From contig JAQGDQ010000157.1 in NCBI GenBank assembly GCA_030141605.1, forward strand, positions 124,001-188,000: a DNA stretch of 64,000 nucleotides, in the 5' to 3' direction. A program made the translations under genes and the position numbers. Shown here in pieces: positions 38,100 through 49,900 of the stretch; position 1 is the stretch's first letter; each line of letters starts with the position of its first letter. A model generated the notes under the pieces. That model had not been told where the DNA came from. It saw only the letters and a program-made list of their open reading frames with translations, and ran no database searches. Origin of the DNA: Tubiluchus corallicola (lineage: Eukaryota > Priapulida > Priapulimorpha > Priapulimorphida > Tubiluchidae).

Positions 38100-39889
38100 G
38101 ACCTGAATTAAAAAAAACTTAGTTTGACCTGAATTAATACAAACTGTGAACAACATGACTGTTGCTCATTTTTTTCCAGCAAATGAAGAAAATGTCTTGA
38201 ATTTAATTCATATTATGAACACTTTCAGCCAAACATGCCTACAAAAATGCACACAGACTGTTGCTGGTTAATTATTAAATACTTTATACCTACAGATGAG
38301 AGATCCATAATTAATTAAACTGCTAACACGTTAAGCTCTATTTCATGCAATATTTAGTACACGAACACACAGTGGTTAATTACAAAAATTATGCTACAAT
38401 CATTAACACCAACGTACAGATCACGTAGTGACGGTAAATAACACTCAACAACTACAACAACTGCAAATGTGCCATCAAAAATGCACAAAGTAATCAAGAG
38501 TTCGATTAAAACAATTAAATGCAATATGAAAATTCTGGCAGTGGTAGTGGTAACACTGATTAAATGACAATGCCAAAAGCTGTCTCAAACGGGAGACGGC
38601 AGACTTGAACATTTTTATGGAATTCAAGTGTGCAAGTGTTAGCAAACTTTAGAATTATCAATCAGTTTCAATTAAAAAAAAGTTAATTGGCTGCATGACT
38701 TTTGTTAAATTTAAACAGCCGTCATTGATTCGAATTTACAACAAATACTTCTGTTTCATGTGATAATTTTGCACTGTGACATGAACTTCACATTACACAA
38801 TGTTTCATAGTGCAACTTCTAAAAAAACTTCGAGTCTCAATTCATATCAACTAGCAAGCCAAACAGAAACTGCCTGACAGCGATTAGGCTAGGGAAATTA
38901 CACCAGCGTTTTAGAAAGTTAATTAAGTTTACCAGAGAAGTTGCTAAATGCTAATTTATGCATGAGCATAAATTAACAATTCAGCAGAGTTGGTTAACAC
39001 TTCAAAAACGGATTAGACGAACCAGCAAATAAAACGGTTCGTAAAGTGTCGGTTAAGAAAATTGTTTCTAACAAAATGCTAACTTGCTGCTTGTAATTCA
39101 TAATTTACTGAGAAAATTTACATGCATAATTAGTGAGTTCATTAAAGCTAAACGAATTTTGCAGCCTGCTGAATTTACCTAAATATTTCATTAAAACATT
39201 TCCTGTACCAACAAATTAATTAATTTTGGGCTAAATTCATTAGTGCGAGATATTATTGAACACCACACAGGTCAACAAGACATGATTTAAATGGCAAAAA
39301 GATAAAAAGATATTAAATGAACTACACTGGCAAAAAACTGAGGGAATTTATACTTAACTCCTTCAAGACCACACCATTCATAATAGGTCTTATAAGACCT
39401 ATGACTTTTCTATTACTGTATGAACACATACATAACTAAATGATTTCAAATTAGGTACTGTTCTATTCAGGAGAATCTCGGTTATCCAATCATGCTATTT
39501 GTTTGAGCACTTATAAACGATTTAATTGGATAAAATTAAGAAAAACAAGCCCTTTTCAGGCACTCCAACTTAGCCTATTGGGTAGTTTAGTCTGGTGTAC
39601 ACTTGTGCGGTTGTACACACTATTTTATTGCTGCAGCCCAAGAGAGCAGTCTGCTGTACAGAGTTCCAGGAAAAACCAACTGATCACCCAAGGAGAAATT
39701 AAGGTCTTTTCATCTTTTAACAGGAATTTCTCCTTAAAAATGCAGAAGACTTGAGGCTAAAGAGAATCAAAGTGTTGTGTCTGGACAGTGAAAATTTCCT
39801 GCATTAGCCAATTTCACACAAGTGATACTACATTGTTACAGTGCACAATCTGCAATTACTGAAAGCTTCTTTCAATTTTTTCGACAAAA

Positions 39890-40902
39890 TTTATTTTAAA
39901 TTTGTCTAAGGTAAGCAAATGCATTTTATATATAATTTTGGATGAAAATGCATTGGGTGAGTAAAAACCTACAATTATAATGTAATCGCTGCTTGGTGAG
40001 AGCAGTTTTTCGTGAACCCATGCAAAATATAGCAAATGCTTATGGTCCTGAAGAAGTTAAACTTCTTTCTATATGTAGGTATTAAACAACTGTATAAAGA
40101 GATGGGATGGATGGTACATTTGGGACATTTAGATCTTATAACTCCTTGCCTATTAATGCAAGACAGAAACCATCTGCTTTACAAAAAAATGAATTGTAGC
40201 ATCAGCTCTGAGCATGATTGTTCTATGGTAGTGCTATGTTACGGAAATGTGTTAGGTCTATACAATACACACTATCTACACATTATCTACGTCAAACACT
40301 ATACAATTTGTACACTCTTTAGTCTTTCGCAGACAGTCTCGTTCTTTTAGGTTTCCGAGCAGTTTGAAAGTGTAAAACACTTCAAAGAGTTGGCCATAAT
40401 CGATGTAACCAAAAACATAGTCATTTTGATATCAATCATTTGTACTTGTTTTCACACTTTCCAATGCCTGCCTCCTGTATCATTCAATCTGGTATGCATA
40501 ATTTGCAGTTCAGTCGTTAACATTAGACACAATCAGTCATTATGCACTAACTGAGCTATCCCACAATTTCCGCACTTCTTCAGCTTCATCAATTAACATC
40601 TTTCGTCCATCTTTAAAAACATCTGCTTTGCTGTAATTGTCTGATCAATTCTTACCAATAAGAAATGTTGTTTTCCAATAAGTAATAAATAAAATTTGTG
40701 GTCATTTGGTCTAAACTACACTCAGTTTATGCCAATTACATAGCAACCTGGTGTAGACTATTCACAATTTATACACAGTAAACATTTGTTCTGAGCATTT
40801 GCATTCTGCACGGTAAATGACCCAGTTTAGATCAGCAAGCATTTACACACACGCGCGACTGCAATGCACAAAGCTCAACCTTGACAATACGGTCTATATC
40901 AT
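39890..40902 (-). other. Probable 3' UTR of ubinuclein
   Basis: The first canonical AATAAA downstream of the stop on the - strand is at 39895-39890, giving a 3' UTR of about 1 kb. I see no repeat-family match here. The small ORFs on either strand in this stretch have no recognisable content. Confidence 0.4.
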
Positions 40903-40964
40903 TCACATGCCGCTGTACGGTTTGTGCGGGTATTGACCGGATGGCGGCGTATCCTGAGGATGTC
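40903..40964 (-). CDS. UBN: Ubinuclein terminal coding exon 17
   Basis: Residues 1327-1346, Pro-rich, ending PHKPYSGM and stop TGA at 40905-40903. Acceptor TTTTTCTTTAG, phase 1 in. Confidence 0.85.
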
Positions 40965-43900
40965 CTAAAGAAAAACACAAGAACATCAAACAGAAAACTC
41001 TAACAATAGAAAAAATGTGATGTAACACATGGTTAAAAATTCTAAAAAAATTTTTAGTTTTCTTTAGTCTCGTTACAGCAAATGGTGATCAGGCACAGTC
41101 CGTATTAGAGCATTGACACTGCCCACTCAAGCTACTCAACTACGGTTTTAAAATGATACACGTATAATACACAATCCACATATATTCAATCATATTCATT
41201 GATATTTCTAAAGAAAACTACAGTAATCTCTACATAGCTTAAATTCAACCGGACTGAAAAAAACTTTGAGTTGGCGATTTTGAGTTACGCGGAGTTTACT
41301 GTATAAGGTTTTCAGAAGAATGTCTGATGTCTTCCACTTGCTCCACTCTTAAATAAAGTTTCCAGTCGGATAAGAAAAAAATGGCTAGACAATTGTCAAC
41401 AGTATAAGATTACAGTTGACCCAACTTTAGTTGCACACGTGTCAGCACTTTTGACCAGACAAATAACTACAAACAGTTTGGTCGATATCCCACATTTACA
41501 GTTTGCAGTGTTAAAACTATTAGATGATGGGAGCAAATTCAAATTTGTTGAAGATATGATACGGCTGTAAAAAACACAAAGATTGGTTGAGCTATTAGGA
41601 GTGAATCGCTACTTGTCTTCTTCACATCTGGATAAATGGTCTAAGGGTCTAAAACAACAAGTTTGTAACCAAAAGGTCCCTGGTTCAAATACCACTTCAT
41701 TTCATATTTTCACATTTGTTTATTTTGACTATTAGGATTAAGAAAAATGATAATTTTTTGGGATTTATACCTCGAGGTAGCTGAGAGAACAAGTTCTGCA
41801 CGTCAGCCGTGTGCCGAGAAAGAGCAGCCGCCATGCTTGAGCTCATATCCACAGAGGAGCTACGAGAGTCGCTCGACGTTCGCGTAGAGGGAGGGTACGG
41901 CATCAAAGGGTGTGGAATCCCGGTGTCGACGGGGTACTGAGCACTGCCCTCTAACATGCCCTGAATCTGTACAGCGGGTAAAAATATACGCTTACGATTA
42001 TATGCAGTGAAAAGAACCTTATCATCTCAAATAACTTTTATCAAAAATACATTTATTGTTTTACAAAAATGTATGTGATAAAGAAAATAAAATTAATGAG
42101 AAAGGAAAACCGTCCAGAATAACTATTTAGTATTGATCATTATAATGGCTACTGTATTTGTGGAAGGTGATGTTAATTAGGTGCAGTTTCATGCCATTTC
42201 ATATTTCAAATATACATGTAATCGCTGTTCAGTGGGAGCAAACGCTACATTCCTGAAGGAGTTAACTGTGCACCCACCGACATTCACAATGCAATTGGCC
42301 AATTTTCAATTTATAAAAATTAATATTTATACACCAATATAGTAAACATTGCAAAAAAGGAATCAGCAACTAGATACAGAGGTACAGCAATATATTCTTC
42401 AAGCATTTTATAGCACGAATCAAGTTCTACATGGAACCTATTAAAAAGTGTACCTGGTACACACCTCCAACACACCTGAAAGAAAAGCTCATCGTACCTG
42501 AGAAAGAAGGTGATCGCTGATTGTTGGCATACTGCTGCCAAGTAAAGATCGTCCGGAAGACAGGCCAGCCATACTCATTAGATGTTGTTGCTGTTGCTGC
42601 TGCTGTGAACTCGAGCGGGAATAGGATCCACCAGGAGTAGCTAACGATGTCCCGGTATAGTCGGCTAACGAACTTAATAATGATACACGATTAATTAGAC
42701 ATTTTAAATATGATTACCAACAATGCCAGTGTTAATTATAGCACATTAACATTATAACTGATTATTTATTATTATTATTATTATTATTATTTAATTATAT
42801 ATAATAATATGTACTGTACTTTTTCTCTTTTAATCAATTTATGTTCATTTTATCAACTGAATTTAAACCTCAAAACTTTTAAACTTTTCAATAATTTTTT
42901 TGCATAATTTTGTAACTGCATGTATAGTTTGTACAGTTTTAATTTCTATTTCATATTTTTCATGTTTATTTATATTCTGTATTGAGTGGTGTGCTGCTTC
43001 AGAAAATTTTTGGCCATTGTTTTAATACTATTTAAAACGACACAAAAATATGTAATTTTAATGTTGTAATTTGTAATTGTAATTTTAAAAAAACATACAC
43101 ACAACGAATACAGCATTAAGCTTTTTAGCAAAATTAGTGGTTATCTTCCTCATAAAAACAGTAAATTAAACAACAAAAATCGCATAGACGGGCACACCAT
43201 TAGGTATTCAAAGTTGGAGGAAATTAACATTGCTGGTGAGATAGAATTAGGCTTCTAATTCCATGACAGCACTCAAGCGCCTCCCAGAGGAATTTTGTGC
43301 AGTCATTTTTTGAAGGTGTTATGAAAAGTTGTGAAGTTTGAGTGAGACAGCTTATTGCTAGAAAAGGGGTGTCACCTTCGCAGCTTCATAGTTACAAACA
43401 CCAGTTATATGGTATTAGTTGTGTGTTTGCATAGCAAAATCGTCCGTAAGCCGGCAATTAAGCTTTTCTAATTATTCGCATCTTCATTTCATGAGGATCA
43501 TTTTGATACCAAGCTCATCGTTCTATGTTATTTCTAAACTGAGATAATCTACATTGAAGTTGAGGTACAGGCTACACATTGAAAAACATAATCTTGAGAT
43601 TATTGCTGATAAAGTTAGCCATTGTTTTTTCTCGCGTTTCTACAAAACACTTAGCAACTGCACAAATGTGGGTTGCTACGGACTTTGCAAGAACACATTG
43701 GTGTTATGTGTAATGCCATTAGACGGCTCTTCCTGACGAAGATCTGGTCTTAGCAACAGAAAAAACACAAAGCAAAATGATTGCTTGGATGAACTACTAT
43801 CAGAGTTTTAAAATACGAGTTCTTAACAATTGCATTGCTAGTTTCTAGCCTTAAAAGTATGGGGTTATAAAATTAGATTTTTGTATTTTTTGAACACTTT

Positions 43901-46900
43901 CTTGATGATTTAATGCTAGAATATAAAAGTCATATTTAGTGTTTGTTTTTATAAAAAAAATTGATATTTGACCAAATTTTTGGTGCATTCTACTTTGAAG
44001 CATCATAACGTAGTTTTAACTATGCCGACTTATGGACGGTGTTGGTTTGCAAGCATAACAACTTCACGTATAATCACTTTATAAACCCAATTTTTCACAT
44101 AAGTTAAAATACAGCATACCTGGGATAAGAAGCAGGTAGTTTTTGATTCAATCCATACAATGGATGCCCGGCATACGACAGCGTCGCTGATGACAGCGGT
44201 GATGATGATGATGATGCCATCGCAGAACTCTGCGAAGGATAAAAACTGGAAACTGAGGAATGGCTAACTTGTTGAGTCTACAAATAAAGGAAAGGTTGAA
44301 TTATTACTGACGTTTGCTAAACAGTTGAACACTCAGTGAGAGCCTACCTAATAGATATGTGAAGTTGTGGCTGGACTGCAACTTAAGGCACTACTGAGAA
44401 TAAACCTCTAAGATTAAACGTTGCTGTCTAAGCCATGTTTGGATGTGAAAATCTTTCTTCGGTAAGGTAAACATGCACAGACAGTATGTTAGGTAAAACC
44501 CAAGCAAAACTAATACGGCCACCTTGCACCAGATGGCCATCCATCCAGTAAGTGACCAGGCTCAAGGTTGCTCGAACATAATGTAACAATGCATCACCTA
44601 ACCATACCTTGTAAGTGTTAATATCTTGCCTGAGCTCGATTGGCTTGGCTCAGGGAGACCTTGCACCAGATGACCACCCATCCAGTAAGTGAGAAGGCTT
44701 AAGACTATTTAACTTCGACTGCCAAAGAAAGTTTTAGGTACTTAGAAGTTCTAATAATAAAAGACAGTGTGTCATGCAATCATACCTGTGCAGGTGTTAA
44801 TCTCCTGTCTGAACTCGAATGCTCGGCTCGAGGAGACCCATGTTTGACTCTAGATGCAGACTGGTGTTGTTGCTGGGATGTTGACTCCCTTATTTTTGTC
44901 ACTGACTGCTGATGATGTAACTGCTGATGTTGTGGAGTTAAAGACTCCCTCGTTTTTGTGCTGCCCGACTGATGAAGCTGCTGCTGTTGGGATGCGGATT
45001 CCCTCAGCTTGGAGAATGCCATCTGCACTTGACTGTCTCCGAATGAGTCCCTCTTTTTTTGAAGCACAGAAGCTGCTTGTTGAGTTTGTGATTCCAGACG
45101 GACGTCCCTTTGCTTATTAACACTATGCTGTAAAGTGACATTATCAACATGTGTGTAAGTTGGCAGTGAGTACAAGTATTGCATGGCGTCAGTCGCCCTG
45201 GCTTCCTTTGGTCTGTGATGCTGTAAAGTTTGAGCATTAGATGCCGAGGACGTCAAGAGCTGAGAATGCATTCGGGATGCCTGCGAAGCCGTGGTAACAA
45301 TACTGTCTTGCACTTTTGAATTGTAGTGAACTGTATGCGGCATATAACTCTGTGACGAACTTTTACTTTCTTTTAAGACCGACTGCTGACTAGGGGCACG
45401 AACTTGGCTCAAGCGAGAGTATAACCCCGACATTTCTGCCGCCAAGCCCACCTGACCAGTAAGAAGTGAATGATAATGTTGATGCGCTGAACTGACAGGT
45501 TTATTTTGTGTATAGTAATCAGATAAATCATGGTGTTTTTCTGGAATAGTTGTTGGGACAAATCCTCCTGATGTAACATTAGACATCTTTTCGTTTGGTG
45601 ATGTCTTGGTATGATGACCTTTAACTGAACTAACTGTCGAAGCATTTAACAAAATTTCTCCTGGCTCTGCAGAAGACCGCCTAACAGGCAAATCATCGTC
45701 TTTGGACTGAAAATAAGAAGATGAAAAGAGTGACCGTTTAGCATAGTCTTTGTTAGCATCAGTTGCAATTCGCTCGGTAGCTGTCAGTGCTGACATCTGT
45801 TGGGAACTTGTAGACTGATTACTCGGCTTGCCAAGTAATTGCTGACTTGTATGTTCGGTAACAGAAGCCACGATGTCACCAACCGATAATCCACGACGAG
45901 AGTCTTTGATGTTGTCTGCAGCACGAGGTGCGTCACTAGAGGGCGAACTGTAGCGTTGGTTTGTGCTGCCACCACTTGGTGGCGTATTCTTGATAGGTGA
46001 ATTGTCACTCGGCGGGGAGAGCGCAGCCGTGGACATAAACTTCTGATAAGAGTCTAAGAATGAGGAAGACATCATGTGAGTATTGAACTCAAGCGACGGA
46101 GATGAAACGGTGGGATTCGTGGGATTCGCAACAGAAGCTGTTGGGACACTTACTGCTGCTGCCACACCCGCATAACTATGGTCACCATGTTTCTGCTTTT
46201 GTGTGGCAGCAGCGGCGGCATTATCATGTATCACAGGTGATACCATTGCCACATTTCTCACAACTGGTTTTGATGTTTTTGCCGGTTGCTGCTTGTTCGT
46301 CATCCCGGATGACTTGTGCAATTTCTCTGATGATGCATGATCTGTCTCCTTCACAGCACCACGTTCTAGGTTATTGGCAATTTCCATTTTACGAATTTCG
46401 GGTATGTCGGCGTCGGCCACTTCAGCATTTGTCTTATTCGACAGCAAATCTAATTTCTCGACGGCCACGGAAACGGCTGCAACAGGCTTCTTTTGTACAT
46501 TCGGACTGAACTTCTTTTGCAGTTTATTGGCTCTAGAAATTAACAAAAATGTGCACAAGATATTACATGCAAAAATGTTGGTTCCTTTCGCACGTGGTAA
46601 ATACTACAGAAGTTGATGTGTTAGGCAAACGTAATTTCTATAGTTAAAACAATGATTATTACATACGGATTCGAAATGTAACAAAACATTGAAATGTCGG
46701 CTTTAAGCTAAATCTGTCACAGTCTGGTAAACTTTTGCAGAAAAGTTTCAAACGTCTTACAGCAAATTCACTTACTGCTGGATTGGTCGGTCCATCCTGC
46801 TTTCCTTAGACAAAACCTGTATACTCATCCACTTATCGGGCCAAAAAGGTTTAACTTCCTTCTCCAAGAATGATTGCAGGTAATCTTCCAAATTCTGCAC

Positions 46901-49900
46901 CCGAATCTTCAATCCCTCGTGTATTTTCATCTTCAGCTGAACCGCCTCCTTGAGCAGAGCCCTAAAACAGTTTTATCAATAATGGGTAAGACAGTCAAAG
47001 CTTTCAAAAATATAATTTTAATTGATTTCCGTTTTCTAATACTCAATTTACTCTGTCTTCAGAACACAATGCAGTAGTGGGGAGTTTTAATGCTTAAATT
47101 TCCGCAACCAATAGAGGGATCATGAAATGTCAATCAACAAGTGGGAGTCCACCTCACAATGGCTGATGAAGGTCAATCAGATGCTGTACCTGGCTAGCCA
47201 TTCCATGTACATTACACAAACCCAGATGTTTACTCTCATACACCACGGCAAATGCGCATGACTTTACCTGGCTAGCTATTCCACCTACATTACACACCTC
47301 CAGACGTTTACCCACATACACCATGGTGAACGCGCGCGGCTTTATCTGGCTAGCTATTCCACTTACATTACACACCTCCAGACGTTTACTCACACCATGG
47401 TAAACGCGCAGGGCTTTACCTGGCTAGCTATTCCACCTACATTACACACCTCTAGACGTTTACCCACATACACCACAAAAAAATGTTCAAACATGTCGAA
47501 GACCTCACAAAAACTAAACTTGCTAAAAATTAATAAAACCATACTGTCTGTTAAAATGTAATTAGCTTTCCATTTTTTTCAAATTTGCAATTTAAATCCT
47601 TCTATAACGTGGGAATATGCCGACTTCAACACTATAATACACAGCATTAGATTGCCAGGTACTACTGTACAGAACAAAACATTATTAATTAAATTTCGTA
47701 ATTAATAGGTCCTCTTAATTATCATATTCACAAAGTTTAGCCTGAGCAATTTATGCTGTTTAAAATTGAATGTTAGAGATTATATAAGTCTTTTAAATTG
47801 GTCATGCGTAATTTGCTTTACATGTATTTTTGTACCTCCGACTATACAAGTAACTGGAATATCCGTCCCTCTAGCTAAAATTCAAATTTACTTTACCATT
47901 ATGCAAAATTTTCAGTGTTACATAACAAAGTTTACAATTCCCCACACTCAAGAAATTGGCACGTGAAGAGATTAGGGTTAGGGTTGGTGTTAGGATTATG
48001 GTTAGGGTTACGGTTGTGTTGAGGTTAGGGTTATTGTTAGGATTAGGGTTAAGGTTAGGATTAAGGCAAGGGTTAGGGTTGGTGTTAGGAATAGGGTCAG
48101 GGTTACGGTTGTGTTGAGGTTAGGGTTAGGGCTAGAGTTAGAGTTAGGGTATTTAAATTGTATGGAAAATTGTAAATTCTTCCCTAAGTTTTAATTTCAT
48201 TGTGAAGTTTTGCTCGTAAGACACTGGAAAACAATTTTATTGCAAATGTAAGTAAAAATATCTATTATTTTCCTTTCACCACAAGTTCGTGCAGCTGTAG
48301 AACTCTTTTCAATGAAGACCAGCATTCTGTTCGTCAAGTAACAACATTTTAACTTTCAAATAAAAAATGATATCATCCACATATTCTTAATCTAAATTAT
48401 TAAATGCTCTTATTTTTGTAGTCAGGTAAGTATAACAGGGATACACTTCTCTGGATTAGGTGGAACACATTAGGATTTACTGTACTATGGTATTAAATAC
48501 CAGTATTATCACACAATCCACAGACTAAATACTTGCCTTGATTGGTCTGACCACTGAAATTTTCTATACGGCATTCTACTTTTACTCTTCTCTTCAGTTT
48601 TGCTTTTGGTAGTGTCTTCATCTGACGAGTGGTCACTCTGAGATTTTACGTCCTCTTTGTTGGCTTCTTCTGCTTGTCTGTAAATTTGTACAAGAGAACG
48701 AGTGAAAGCCACGCAAAGCAAGCAACCACTTATTTACTTCTGCACCATTGCAAAATTTTTATATTAAAGGCCCAAAGGATATTCAAGTTTTTTAAGCACA
48801 TTATTATGATTACACAAAGAATTCATAGTTATTATTAAACAAAAGAGACTTATAAATTAAATGAATAACTTACCCTTTTCTGGCAAATTTCGAATGCGTG
48901 CATGCTGTAAAGATCGCCATGTTTCATGTCTTTGGCGTGAGCGAGCGAGAATGATGTACATATAATAGAAAGCGTCTTTGGTTACCGATGTTTGTCTACC
49001 AATCTTTGGTGACCCCGTGACTGTTACTTATAATGTCATTTGTCTCGCACAACGAAAAATGGCAGATCTTCAAATTTATCGCTAACAATGAAGTAATACA
49101 GTTTTTTGCACCAAACATTTTCAAAATGTAGGCGGTACTGCCATCTAACTAGCGAAACGCATGTAACAGTGCCGCATAGCCGCATAAATGTAAAATTGCT
49201 TTTGTGTGACAATAATTCTTTCACGTAAGTCATTCTTGAAAAATAGTATGTTCTCTTCAACATTTTACAGGGTAGATTGCTTTGACTTGTAGTTTAAGGC
49301 CGAGTCCAGTTTTCCTTTAAATTTTAATGTTTTAATGTACATTTAATGCAGTAACATGCTAAAAAACTCACCTAGAAGCCGTTACGACCTCGCACTGTAT
49401 TTTGTACTTTTCTAACTGCGGTGTCATCTCTTTTGTGACAACTAAAAAAATGAAAGACAATAATTTAGAAAATGCGTTACAATAACAACAAGTCATTTAA
49501 GACTACTTTGAGTCAAGGAAAGTTGTTCAAACTGTTTCTACTTTGGGTGGAACTCAGTACAACTGTGCCCAATTAATCCCTTTTATGGAACTGTTTTCAC
49601 TGGTCAACACCAAATGCCACAACACATCATCCATTGCTTGGATATCTTGTTTTACAATGTTATATTTTAAGTGCCTCTTCTGTTTGTTTAATTCAAAGAG
49701 ACAGTTCACGATATACATAGGAAGCCAAAACACTTTTAAGTCATGTTTCATCAGCCAAAAGTTTACATAAAGCTTTAATCATAACGGTAAACTTCTGAGG
49801 AATTTTTCAAGACCCCCAGATATCAAGTTCACGAACTTAAGTTTCTACACAGAAAATTACCAACAAAAGATGTAAAACAAACAATTACTAGGTTTTGGCT

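Larger units (their letters stand above)
31278..39889. other. Spacer between the convergent Josephin and ubinuclein genes
   Basis: No supportable coding exon. It holds the SINE (31545), a 22-base minisatellite (32590), the nested repeat cluster (34258-38099) and the GCTGCG MITE (36276). The stretches 31760-32550, 32950-34257, 35940-36270, 37070-37680 and 38100-39890 show only AT-rich, low-information sequence. Confidence 0.6.

Noticed and set aside
40036-40350. 104-residue + strand ORF
   Set aside because: Antisense to the likely ubinuclein 3' UTR, AT-rich, no motif, no conserved pattern.
43554-43736. 60-residue ORF inside the family D element as a transposase
   Set aside because: Too short, no DDE/D or DNA-binding motif visible.
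47970-48150. A true chromosome end
   Set aside because: The repeat is degenerate, only about 180 bases, and lies inside an intron of a gene that continues on both sides.
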